Assembly (NCBI GenBank): GCA_029268225.1 | Contig: JAJUGJ010000021.1 | Location: 1 to 55,686, forward strand | Source: Burkholderiales bacterium | GTDB lineage: Bacteria > Pseudomonadota > Gammaproteobacteria > Burkholderiales > Burkholderiaceae_C | DNA: 55,686 bases | Direction of reading: 5' to 3' | Shown: positions 8,557 through 17,199 of the stretch, piece after piece | How the letters are laid out: the number at the start of each line of letters is the position of its first letter | Numbering within the stretch: position 1 is the first letter of the stretch | Position numbers and translations under genes: made by a program | The notes under the pieces: model-generated | The model's database searches: none | Seen by the model: the letters and a program-made list of their open reading frames with translations, nothing else | Told to the model about the DNA's origin: nothing

Positions 8557-9309
8557 TCAGGGCCGGGTGGACAGGAGCCGCTCGGCCAGCGCGAAATCAC
8601 CCGGCCAAGTGACCTTGAAATTGTCATAAGCGCCGGGGACCAGACGAGGTTGGTGGCCCAGCATCTCGATGGCGCTGGCTTCGTCGGTGATGGCTGCGGC
8701 CGTGCCGGGATCAGCCAGGGCCGCCGTCAAAGCCGGTTGCAGCAAGCCCAGACGGAACATCTGCGGGGTCTGTGCGGCCCACTTGCCCGCGCGGTCCACC
8801 GTGTGTTGGGCGCGGGGCTCGCCGCCGGGGCCGCTGACCGCCGCTTTGAGCGTGTCTGCCAGGGGCAAGGCGAGCAAGCCGCCCACCTCATCGTGTTCAC
8901 AGGCGTCCATCAGGCGCTGCACCCAATCGGGCTGGATCAAACAGCGCGCAGCGTCGTGCACCAGCACCCAGTCATGCGGCTGGGCACCACGGGCCAGCAA
9001 CTCTTGCAAGCCGTTGGCGACGCTGTCGGCGCGTGAGGCGCCACCGACGCGGGCCACCCAGGCGCGGTCGCCCTGGAAGTCGGGCGCATGCTGCTCGAAC
9101 TGGGTGTCGTCAGGCGAGAGCACCACGAGGGTGACATCGATGCCCGGGACCGCCGCGAGCGCGGCCAGGGTGTGAGCCACCACGGCTTTCCCCGCCACCG
9201 GGTGATATTGCTTGGGGCCGCCGACACCGGCGCGCTCACCCACGCCGGCGCAGGGCACGAGGGCGAACGCCCGGGGTTTGAATTCGTGTGAAGCGATCGT
9301 GAGGGACAT
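8557..9309 (-). CDS. ispD: 2-C-methyl-D-erythritol 4-phosphate cytidylyltransferase
   Basis: A 250-residue MEP-pathway enzyme that forms CDP-ME from MEP and CTP. The nucleotide-binding N-terminus ALVPCAGVGERAGVGGPKQYHPVAGK is the glycine-rich family signature with its conserved Arg and Lys; VLVHDAARCLI, the metal/nucleotide-binding block, and TPQMFRLGLL are also present. ATG 9309 is preceded by GGGGGAC about ten bases upstream; a GTG at 9327 is also in frame. The gene is divergent from mfd and convergent with amtB, which separates it from ispF. Confidence 0.95.
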   Translation of the reverse strand: MSLTIASHEFKPRAFALVPCAGVGERAGVGGPKQYHPVAGKAVVAHTLAALAAVPGIDVTLVVLSPDDTQFEQHAPDFQGDRAWVARVGGASRADSVANGLQELLARGAQPHDWVLVHDAARCLIQPDWVQRLMDACEHDEVGGLLALPLADTLKAAVSGPGGEPRAQHTVDRAGKWAAQTPQMFRLGLLQPALTAALADPGTAAAITDEASAIEMLGHQPRLVPGAYDNFKVTWPGDFALAERLLSTRP

Positions 9310-9399
9310 GGGGAGATTGTCCCCCACCTAGAATGTGCGTTTTGGATTCAACACGCCCGGCCACCTCGGTGAACGGGCGCTTTGTCATTTCTGAACGCC

Positions 9400-12300
9400 A
9401 TGTTGCCCGCCCTGCCCCTGCCCTCGATCGCCCCCGGCAAACGCTACACCGTGCCCCGTCCGGCCGGCTCAGGTGATGCGCTGCTGCTGGCACACTTTGC
9501 CCAGGCGCGCAAGGCGCAAGGCCAACTGACGGCCATCCTGACGGCCGATGCGTCCGACGCCCAGCGGCTGATGGACGAGATGGCTTTCTTCGTGCCGGAT
9601 CTGCGTTGCGCGATCTTTCCGGACTGGGAAACGCTGCCGTATGACACCTTCTCGCCGCACCAGGACCTGATCTCGGAGCGGCTGGCGACGCTGTGGCGCA
9701 TGCAGCAAGGCGTGAAAGCTGAGACCGGGGTCGATGTGGTGCTGCTGCCGGCCACGACGGCGCTGACGCGCTTGGCGCCGCCCTCCTTCCTGGCGGCCTA
9801 CACCTTCCACTTCAAGCAGAAGCAAAAGCTCGACGAAGCGGCGCTGAAGTCTCAGTTGACGCTGGCCGGCTACAACCATGTGAGCCAGGTAGTGTCGCCC
9901 GGCGAGTACGCGGTGCGCGGTGGCTTGATCGACCTGTACCCGATGGGCTCGCCCGTGCCGTACCGCGTGGACCTGTTCGGCGACGAGGTCGATTCGATCC
10001 GCACCTTCGACCCGGATTCGCAGCGCAGCCTGTACCCGGTGCCCGAGGTGCGCTTGCTGCCGGGCCGCGAGTTCCCGATGGACGAGGCGTCGCGTGCTGC
10101 GTTCCGCGACCGCTGGCGCGAGCGCATGGAGGGTGACCCGACCAAGAGCCGCATCTACAAGGACATGGGCACGGGCGTGGCCACCGGCGGCATCGAGTAC
10201 TACCTCCCGCTGTTTTTTGACGAAACCTCGACGCTGTTCCAGCACCTGGGCGAGAACGCGGCCTTGGTGCTGCATGGCGAGATCACCGAGACGCTGGAGC
10301 GCTTCTGGAACGAAACGCGCGAGCGCCATCGATTCCTGCAGCACGACCCGGAGCGTCCGCTGCTGCCGCCGGAAGACATTTATCTGAAGGTGGAGGAATT
10401 CTTCAACCAGGCCAATGCCCACGCGCAGTTGGCGGTGCGTGGCAAGGAGCCGACCGGGTGGGCGCGCCCGCTGCCCGATCTGAGCGTGGAGCGTGGCGGC
10501 CAGGACCCGCTTCGCAAGCTGGAGCAGCACATCGCCCAGACCGACCGCGCCGGGCAACGGGTGCTGGTGGTGGCCGAAAGCGCCGGCCGCCGCGAGAACC
10601 TGATGGAGTTGCTGCGCGACCACCGCATCGACCTGCCAAGCGTGGACACGCTGGAAGCGTTTGTGCGGGGTGATCACCGACATGCGATCACGGCTGCGCC
10701 GCTGGCAGGCGGCTTCATCTGGCACGACGGCAGCGCGGGCGCGGGCATCCAGTTTGTGACCGAGACCGAACTGTTCGATGCGACGCCGGCCACGCGGCGC
10801 CGTCGCAAGAACGAGCAGGCCACGGACGTCGATTCGCTCATCAAGGACCTGAGCGAGCTGAATGTGGGCGACCCGGTGGTGCACAGCAACCACGGCATCG
10901 GGCGCTACCAGGGCCTGATCAACCTGGACCTGGGTGACGGGCCGTCGGAGTTCCTGCATCTGGAATACGCCGACAAGGCCACGCTGTATGTGCCCGTGTC
11001 GCAACTGCACCTGATCAGCCGCTACACCGGCGTGAGCCCGGAAGAGGCGCCGCTGCACAAGCTGGGCTCGCCCCAATGGGACAAGGCCAAGCGCAAGGCC
11101 GCCGAGCAGGTGCGCGACACCGCGGCCGAGTTGCTGAACCTGTATGCCCGCCGGGCCGCGCGCGAGGGCTTTGCCTTCCGCTTCTCGGCGCAGGACTACG
11201 AAGCCTTTGCCGCCAGCTTTGGCTTCGAGGAGACCGCCGACCAGCGCGCGGCCATCCACGCCGTCATTCAGGACATGATCAGCCCGCGCCCGATGGACCG
11301 ACTGGTCTGCGGGGACGTGGGCTTCGGCAAGACCGAGGTGGCCTTGCGCGCGGCGTTCGTGGCTGTGACCGGTGGCAAGCAGGTGGTGCTGCTGGCACCC
11401 ACCACGCTGTTGGCCGAGCAGCATTACCAGAACATCGCTGACCGCTTTGCGCAGTGGCCCGTGAAGGTGGCCGAGATGTCGCGCTTCCGTTCGGCCAAGG
11501 AAATCAAGGCGGCGATGCAGGGGCTGGAGGACGGCACCATCGACATCGTCGTGGGCACGCACAAGTTGCTGAGTGAGTCGGTGAAGTTCAAGCGCCTGGG
11601 CCTGCTCATCATCGACGAAGAGCACCGCTTTGGCGTGCGCCACAAAGAGGCGATGAAAGCCATGCGCGCTGAAATTGATGTGCTCACCCTCACCGCCACG
11701 CCCATCCCTCGGACCTTGGGCATGGCCATGGAAGGGTTGCGCGACCTGAGCGTGATCGCGACCGCACCGCAGCGTCGTCTGGCGATCAAAACCTTTGTCC
11801 GCAGCGAGAGCAGCGGCGTGATCCGCGAAGCGATCTTGCGCGAACTCAAGCGCGGCGGCCAGGTCTACTTCCTGCACAACGAGGTGGAGACCATCGAGAA
11901 CCGGCGCGACAAGCTGGCCGAACTGGTCCCCGAAGCCCGCATCGGCATTGCCCACGGCCAGATGCCCGAGCGGGAGCTGGAGCGGGTGATGCGCGACTTC
12001 GTGGCACAGCGCCACAATGTGCTGCTGTGCTCGACCATCATCGAGACCGGCATCGACGTGCCGAGCGCCAACACCATCATCATGTCGCGCGCGGACAAGT
12101 TCGGCTTGGCACAGTTGCACCAGTTGCGTGGGCGCGTGGGGCGTTCGCACCACCAGGCCTATGCCTACCTGCTGGTGCCGGATGTGGAAGGCCTGACCAA
12201 GCAGGCGGCGCAGCGCCTGGACGCGATCCAGAACATGGAGGAACTGGGCTCGGGCTTCTATCTGGCCATGCACGACCTGGAGATTCGCGGTGCTGGCGAG

Positions 12301-12882
12301 GTGCTGGGCGACAACCAGAGTGGCAACATGATGGAAGTGGGCTTCCAGCTCTACAACGAGATGCTGAGTGAAGCCGTGCGCTCGCTGAAGGCCGGCAAGG
12401 AGCCCGATCTGCTGTCACCGCTGGGCATGTTCGGCAGCAACACCGATGTGAACCTGCATGCGCCCGCGCTGCTGCCCGATGCCTACTGCGGCGACGTGCA
12501 CGTGCGACTGAGCCTGTACAAGCGCCTGGCCACGGCAGACTCGCTCGACAAGATCGACGGGATGCTGGAAGAGATCGTGGACCGCTTTGGCAAGCTGCCG
12601 CCGCAGGCCCAGGCGCTGTTCGACACACACAAGCTGCGCGTGCAGTCCAAGCCCTATGGCGTGATCAAGATCGACGCCGCGCCGGGCATCATCAACATCA
12701 CATTCCGCCCCAACCCGCCGGTGGAGCCACTGCGCATCATCGAGTTGGTGCAGAAGAACAAACAGATCAAGCTGGCCGGCAACGACAAGCTGCGCATCGA
12801 GAAAGCCCTGTCAGACCCGAAGGACCGGGCGCAGTACGTGCGGGATCTGTTGCGGCAGCTGGGACAGCCGCTGAAGGCCTGA
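9400..12882 (+). CDS. mfd: Transcription-repair coupling factor
   Basis: An 1160-residue DNA translocase that removes RNA polymerase stalled at lesions and recruits UvrA. The UvrB-homology module is at the N-terminus (DWETLPYDTFSPHQDLISERLATL), the RNA polymerase interaction domain around 480-570 (NVGDPVVHSNHGIGRYQGL), and the RecG-like motor has Walker A GDVGFGKTEVALRAAF and the DEEH box LLIIDEEHRFGVRHKE; the TRCF C-terminal domain completes it. Length is standard. ATG 9400 is chosen; a TTG at 9382 would add six residues. TAGAAT at 9329-9334 is a possible -10 for this gene. Confidence 0.97.
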   Translation: MLPALPLPSIAPGKRYTVPRPAGSGDALLLAHFAQARKAQGQLTAILTADASDAQRLMDEMAFFVPDLRCAIFPDWETLPYDTFSPHQDLISERLATLWRMQQGVKAETGVDVVLLPATTALTRLAPPSFLAAYTFHFKQKQKLDEAALKSQLTLAGYNHVSQVVSPGEYAVRGGLIDLYPMGSPVPYRVDLFGDEVDSIRTFDPDSQRSLYPVPEVRLLPGREFPMDEASRAAFRDRWRERMEGDPTKSRIYKDMGTGVATGGIEYYLPLFFDETSTLFQHLGENAALVLHGEITETLERFWNETRERHRFLQHDPERPLLPPEDIYLKVEEFFNQANAHAQLAVRGKEPTGWARPLPDLSVERGGQDPLRKLEQHIAQTDRAGQRVLVVAESAGRRENLMELLRDHRIDLPSVDTLEAFVRGDHRHAITAAPLAGGFIWHDGSAGAGIQFVTETELFDATPATRRRRKNEQATDVDSLIKDLSELNVGDPVVHSNHGIGRYQGLINLDLGDGPSEFLHLEYADKATLYVPVSQLHLISRYTGVSPEEAPLHKLGSPQWDKAKRKAAEQVRDTAAELLNLYARRAAREGFAFRFSAQDYEAFAASFGFEETADQRAAIHAVIQDMISPRPMDRLVCGDVGFGKTEVALRAAFVAVTGGKQVVLLAPTTLLAEQHYQNIADRFAQWPVKVAEMSRFRSAKEIKAAMQGLEDGTIDIVVGTHKLLSESVKFKRLGLLIIDEEHRFGVRHKEAMKAMRAEIDVLTLTATPIPRTLGMAMEGLRDLSVIATAPQRRLAIKTFVRSESSGVIREAILRELKRGGQVYFLHNEVETIENRRDKLAELVPEARIGIAHGQMPERELERVMRDFVAQRHNVLLCSTIIETGIDVPSANTIIMSRADKFGLAQLHQLRGRVGRSHHQAYAYLLVPDVEGLTKQAAQRLDAIQNMEELGSGFYLAMHDLEIRGAGEVLGDNQSGNMMEVGFQLYNEMLSEAVRSLKAGKEPDLLSPLGMFGSNTDVNLHAPALLPDAYCGDVHVRLSLYKRLATADSLDKIDGMLEEIVDRFGKLPPQAQALFDTHKLRVQSKPYGVIKIDAAPGIINITFRPNPPVEPLRIIELVQKNKQIKLAGNDKLRIEKALSDPKDRAQYVRDLLRQLGQPLKA

Positions 12883-12972
12883 GGGGAGTTCCTGCGCTCA
12901 AATGAGGGGGGCAACGGACCCTGAGGCCCCACTACACTGGCTCGTTTCTGCCAACCGCGCGAAGAGCCCGCC

Positions 12973-14130
12973 ATGTTCAACTCTCCTCATGTCTTTGCTC
13001 GTCCACCGGTCGCCCGTCCTCCGGCTCAAGCCAGCGACATCGAGCGCCAGATCGCACTGACGCTCTACCAGCAAGGGCAGTTTGCGGACGCAGAGAAGTC
13101 CAGCCGGAGTCTGACGACCCGCTACCCTCAGGACAGCTTTGGCTGGAAGTTGCTGGGAGCGGCCATCAAGCAGCAAGGCCGCGCTCAGGAAGCCCTCACC
13201 GCCATGCAGATGGCAGCCAAGTTGTCGCCCATGGACTGGGAGGCATTCAACAACCTGGGCAGCACCCATCGCTCGCTGAACAACCTGGCGTTTTCAGAGG
13301 CTTGCTACCAGCATGCGCTGCAAGTGAAGCCCGACTCCCTGGAAGCCTTGGACAACCTGGCCGACGTGCTGCGCCTGCAAGGCAAGGTGGCGGAAGCGGT
13401 GGCCATGTACCAACGCCGCCTGAGCCTGACTCCGAACGACGGTCATGCAAAGCACCTGATTGCCATGCTGACGGGGCAACAGACTTCCCAGGCACCCGCG
13501 GATTACGTCAGCCGCACTTTTGACGTGTATGCCGACGAGTTTGATCAGCACCTGACGGGCACCTTGTCTTATGACGTGCCTGCGCAACTCGCTCAGATGT
13601 TGCAAGCGTGCGCGGGCGCTGAGAAAACCGACTGGACGGCACTCGACCTGGGTTGCGGCACCGGTCTGGTCGGTGCGGCGCTCTCCCACCTCGTGCCACA
13701 CATGGTGGGCGTCGATCTGTCGGCTCGCATGCTGGCCCATGCTCAAGCCCGGCAGGTGTACCAGCGCCTGATTCAGGCCGATCTGGTTCAGATGATGCAA
13801 GCCGAAACGGCGAACAGCTTTGATCTGGCGGTCGCAGCCGATGTCTTCATCTACATCGGTCAGCTGGACGAGACGGTCAAAGAGGTCAAGCGACTGCTGC
13901 GCCCGAACGGTCTGCTGGCATTCTCCATCGAGAATCTGGACGCTGACGGCCATCAGACTGCCAACGTGGACTTCCGCCTGAATGCCACGGGCCGCTACAG
14001 CCAATCACGCGCCTACCTGGACAAACTGGCTCAGCACAACGGTTTCCAGGTGCGTGAAGCCCGACAAACCACCTTGCGCGTCGAGAACGGTCAACCCGTT
14101 CACGGCTCCTTGATGATCTGGCAAGCTTGA
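12973..14130 (+). CDS. TPR-repeat protein fused to a class I SAM methyltransferase
   Basis: A 385-residue cytoplasmic protein with two parts. Residues about 22-160 form three to four tetratricopeptide repeats (for example AFNNLGSTHRSLNNLAFSEACYQHAL and the following ALDNLADVLRLQGKVAEAVAMY). Residues about 195-385 form a Rossmann methyltransferase with SAM motif I DLGCGTGLVGAAL, motif II MVGVDLSARML and a VAADVFIYIGQL segment. This layout is known in annotated proteobacterial TPR-methyltransferases, but the substrate is not known to me and is not indicated by context. ATG 12973 has GAAGAG upstream. It is convergent with the FAD enzyme gene. Confidence 0.8.
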   Translation: MFNSPHVFARPPVARPPAQASDIERQIALTLYQQGQFADAEKSSRSLTTRYPQDSFGWKLLGAAIKQQGRAQEALTAMQMAAKLSPMDWEAFNNLGSTHRSLNNLAFSEACYQHALQVKPDSLEALDNLADVLRLQGKVAEAVAMYQRRLSLTPNDGHAKHLIAMLTGQQTSQAPADYVSRTFDVYADEFDQHLTGTLSYDVPAQLAQMLQACAGAEKTDWTALDLGCGTGLVGAALSHLVPHMVGVDLSARMLAHAQARQVYQRLIQADLVQMMQAETANSFDLAVAADVFIYIGQLDETVKEVKRLLRPNGLLAFSIENLDADGHQTANVDFRLNATGRYSQSRAYLDKLAQHNGFQVREARQTTLRVENGQPVHGSLMIWQA

Positions 14131-14179
14131 GACGCCGCGCTCAAGTCACAGCACGATTGTGCAGTTCCTGAAACAGCCC

Positions 14180-15859
14180 TCAGCGTAACGCTGAAGGCGC
14201 CTTCACACCCAGGATGCTGGCACCGACCGCCTCGGCCACCTCGATGCCGTCCACCCCTGCGGACATGATGCCACCGGCATAGCCCGCGCCTTCACCAGCC
14301 GGGTACAGACCCTGGATGTTGAGGCTCTGGTAATCACGGCCGCGCGTGATGCGCAGCGGGGATGACGTGCGGGTCTCCACGCCGGTGAGCACGGCATCCT
14401 TCATCGAGAAGCCCTTGATCTGCTTGTCGAACGCAGGCAGGGCTTCGCGGATGGCGTCCAGGCAGTAGTCAGGCAGGCTGCCGAAGCCGGGCTGGGCCAG
14501 GTCGGTCATGGTCACGCCTGGCTTGTATGACGGCTCGACATTGCCCAGCACCTTGCTGCGCTGACGCTTGATGAAGTCGCCCACCAGCGCAGCGGGGGCC
14601 TTGTAGCCGCCCTCGCCCAGCTCATACGCCCGCGACTCCCAGAAGCGCTGGAAGGCGATGCCGTCGAGCGGGCTGACCGGTCCTTCGGCCTGGCCATCCT
14701 GACGGTAGTCCTGCGGGCTGATGTTCACCACGATGCCCGAGTTGGCGTTGCGCTCGGCACGGGAATACTGGCTCATGCCGTTGGTGACCACGCGGTTGGG
14801 CTCGGAGGTGGCCGCCACCACGGTACCGCCGGGGCACATGCAGAAGCTGTACACCGCCCGCCCGTTCTTCGCGTGGTGCACCAGCTTGTAGTCCGCCGCA
14901 CCCAGGATGGGGTGGCCAGCATTCGGCCCGAAGCGGGCCTTGTCGATCAGGCTTTGCGGGTGCTCGATGCGGTAGCCGATGGCAAACGGCTTGGCTTCCA
15001 TGAAGACACCACGCTCGTGCAGCATCGTGAAGGTGTCGCGGGCGCTGTGGCCCAGCGCCAGCACCACATGGTCGGCGCGGATCTGTTCGCCGCTTTGAAG
15101 GGTGACGCCGCGGATGTGGCCGCCCTCGATCTGCACATCGGTCACGTGTTGCTCGAAACGGATCTCGCCGCCCAACTCCACGATCTCGGCACGGATCTTT
15201 TCCACCATGCTGACGAGGCGGAAGGTGCCGATGTGGGGCTTGCTCACATACAGGATCTCTTCCGGCGCGCCGGCCTTGACGAACTCGGTGAGCACCTTGC
15301 GGGTCAGGTGGCGCGGGTCGCTGATCTGGCTGTAGAGCTTGCCGTCGGAGAAGGTGCCAGCCCCACCCTCACCAAACTGCACGTTGGACTCGGGGTTGAG
15401 CACGCTCTGGCGCCACAGGCCCCAGGTGTCCTTGGTGCGCTGGCGCACTTCCTTGCCACGCTCCAGCACGGTGGGGCGCAGGCCCATCTGCGCCAGGATC
15501 AGGGCGGCGAAGATGCCGCAGGGGCCGAAGCCGATCACCAGCGGGCGCAGGCCTTCCGGCGTGCGGAAGTCGGCCGGGGCATGGCCCACGAACTTGTAGG
15601 AGGTGTCCGGCGTGGGGCGGATGTGGGTGTCGCCAGCCATGCGCTGAAACACGCTGGCTTCCAGCTCGGGCGTGGCCAGCTCGCAGTCGATCGTGTAGAT
15701 CAGCACGATGGCCGTCTTCTTGCGCGCGTCGTAGCTGCGCTTGAACACGGTGAAATTCAGGAGTTGGGCATCCTCGATGCCCAGTCTGGCCACCACGGCC
15801 GGACGCAACTCGTCCTCGGCGTGGTTCAGGGGCAGACGCAGTTCAGTGATTCGCAGCAT
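14180..15859 (-). CDS. NAD(P)/FAD-dependent oxidoreductase, large uncharacterised family
   Basis: A 559-residue flavoprotein of the widely conserved FAD-dependent dehydrogenase family that carries an extra N-terminal domain of about 90 residues (MLRITELRLPLNHAEDEL to the FKRSYDARKK block). The dinucleotide-binding fold is at LVIGFGPCGIFAALILAQMG, followed by QFGEGGAGTFSDGKL, and a second FAD contact LYPAGEGAGYAGGIMSAGVDGIEVAEAV near the C-terminus. ATG 15859 starts at the family N-terminus. Substrate and pathway are unknown; neighbours do not help. It is convergent with the TPR-methyltransferase gene. Confidence 0.85.
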   Translation of the reverse strand: MLRITELRLPLNHAEDELRPAVVARLGIEDAQLLNFTVFKRSYDARKKTAIVLIYTIDCELATPELEASVFQRMAGDTHIRPTPDTSYKFVGHAPADFRTPEGLRPLVIGFGPCGIFAALILAQMGLRPTVLERGKEVRQRTKDTWGLWRQSVLNPESNVQFGEGGAGTFSDGKLYSQISDPRHLTRKVLTEFVKAGAPEEILYVSKPHIGTFRLVSMVEKIRAEIVELGGEIRFEQHVTDVQIEGGHIRGVTLQSGEQIRADHVVLALGHSARDTFTMLHERGVFMEAKPFAIGYRIEHPQSLIDKARFGPNAGHPILGAADYKLVHHAKNGRAVYSFCMCPGGTVVAATSEPNRVVTNGMSQYSRAERNANSGIVVNISPQDYRQDGQAEGPVSPLDGIAFQRFWESRAYELGEGGYKAPAALVGDFIKRQRSKVLGNVEPSYKPGVTMTDLAQPGFGSLPDYCLDAIREALPAFDKQIKGFSMKDAVLTGVETRTSSPLRITRGRDYQSLNIQGLYPAGEGAGYAGGIMSAGVDGIEVAEAVGASILGVKAPSALR

Positions 15860-15962
15860 GGCAGTGCGATGCGTGGGCAAAAAAATCCAATCGAGCATTA
15901 GGCCACAAACCGGCGAGGGACAGACGGCCATCTCCGGGAGAAAGCCAGCGCACCGCAGCGGG

Positions 15963-17159
15963 TCAGGTCGGGAAGGTGTAGCCCTCTCGCTGGATCAGGT
16001 GCACGCAAAGGCGAACCACCTCGGCATCCAGCTCGCGGCCTGACATGTGCTGGATCTCATGCAGCACGCTCTCCAGAGGGTGGCTGGATCGGTACACACG
16101 GTGAGAACTCATGGCCTCGACAATGTCGCAGACGCGCAGGATGCGCGCCTCCAGACAGATCTGCTCGCCTGCGAGGCCACGGGGATAGCCACTGCCATCC
16201 AGGTTTTCGTGGTGCTGGTACACGATGTCAGCCAGCGGCCATGGCGATTGCACGTCTTTGAGGATCTCGAAGCCCATGAGCGGGTGCTGCTGCACCAATG
16301 CCATCTCAGCGGGCGTCAACGGTCCGGGACGGGAGATGATCTCACTGGGGATTTCAATCTGGCCAATGTCATGCACCAGCGCGGCCAACTCCGGCCCTTC
16401 AAGCCGGTGGGGTGCCAGGTCTGCCACGCGTCGCTGGTGGCGGGCCGAACCGGGGTCCTGGTGCAGGACGGCCTGTGCCAGCGCACCAATCGTCTGACGC
16501 AAAGACTGCTGAAGGGCCTCATTGGCCTGCGAGAGTTGCTCCAGTGCCCGGGTGCGCGAACTGGTCAGGGCGATCGTCGCCCACAGCAAGAGGGTGGTCA
16601 CGGTGCTGCACAGGAAAACCACCAGCACGATGGCGGCATCCAGCTCCATGTGGCCGCGCCAATCGAGCCAGACCAGCGAAGGCAAACTCATCAGCCAAGA
16701 GAAGATCGCACCGCCGATGGCCACGCCAAGATGTCGCCCTGGATCCTGGCCCGGGCGGCGCCTTGCCTGCCAGGCCATCAGCGCGCTGGTGGCAGCCCAC
16801 ACGCCCAGCATCGCCAGCGATCCCGACAACCACCCCGCCCCGCCCAGGAACACGCGAGTGAGCCCGGTGACCACACCGACGAAGAGACCAGCGAGCGGCC
16901 CCAGAGTCAAGGTGGCTGCGGCCTCGACCCCCATGCGCGTGTCCACCCGTATCCCTGGCGCGGGCTCGTAAGCCGTCATCACATTGAGTGAAGCCAGCAG
17001 CGAATAGACGACGACCAGCACGTATTTGCGACGAGCACGCGATGCCAGCCACGGCAGGCGGGGCAAGGCAGCCTCGGCCAGCAGGTACACCATGAACAGG
17101 ATCATGGTGTTGCCCATCATGTCGAGCTGTGTCTCCCACAGTTGCGCGTTGATGAACAT
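15963..17159 (-). CDS. Membrane HD-GYP domain protein (predicted cyclic-di-GMP phosphodiesterase)
   Basis: A 398-residue inner-membrane protein. The N-terminal half has about six hydrophobic segments with MGVEAAATLTLGPLAGLFVGVVTGLTR, typical of the 5TMR-LYT-type sensor. The C-terminal half is an HD-GYP domain with HDIG, HHENLDGSGYP and LEARILRVCDIVEAM, which in active members degrades cyclic di-GMP to GMP. Compared with the adjacent paralogue, the stretch from HQRR to HDIG is about ten residues shorter, removing most of one helix; activity may be affected. The ATG at 17159 sits one base after an in-frame TGA that would end the upstream HD-GYP gene if its TAG were read through. Confidence 0.85.
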   Translation of the reverse strand: MFINAQLWETQLDMMGNTMILFMVYLLAEAALPRLPWLASRARRKYVLVVVYSLLASLNVMTAYEPAPGIRVDTRMGVEAAATLTLGPLAGLFVGVVTGLTRVFLGGAGWLSGSLAMLGVWAATSALMAWQARRRPGQDPGRHLGVAIGGAIFSWLMSLPSLVWLDWRGHMELDAAIVLVVFLCSTVTTLLLWATIALTSSRTRALEQLSQANEALQQSLRQTIGALAQAVLHQDPGSARHQRRVADLAPHRLEGPELAALVHDIGQIEIPSEIISRPGPLTPAEMALVQQHPLMGFEILKDVQSPWPLADIVYQHHENLDGSGYPRGLAGEQICLEARILRVCDIVEAMSSHRVYRSSHPLESVLHEIQHMSGRELDAEVVRLCVHLIQREGYTFPT

Positions 17160-17199
17160 GTCAGGCCCCCGATTCAGGCACCTGCACAGCGCCATACAA

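Noticed and set aside
9469..12273. A 934-codon open frame antisense to mfd
   Set aside because: It is His/Arg/Gln-rich, has no family resemblance and mirrors the high-GC codon pattern of mfd; long antisense frames are expected in such DNA.
10403..12630. Short plus- and minus-strand open frames inside mfd
   Set aside because: All are shadows of the 1160-residue mfd frame with no independent support.
14873..15901. A 342-codon open frame antisense to the FAD oxidoreductase gene
   Set aside because: Low-complexity shadow without recognisable family features.
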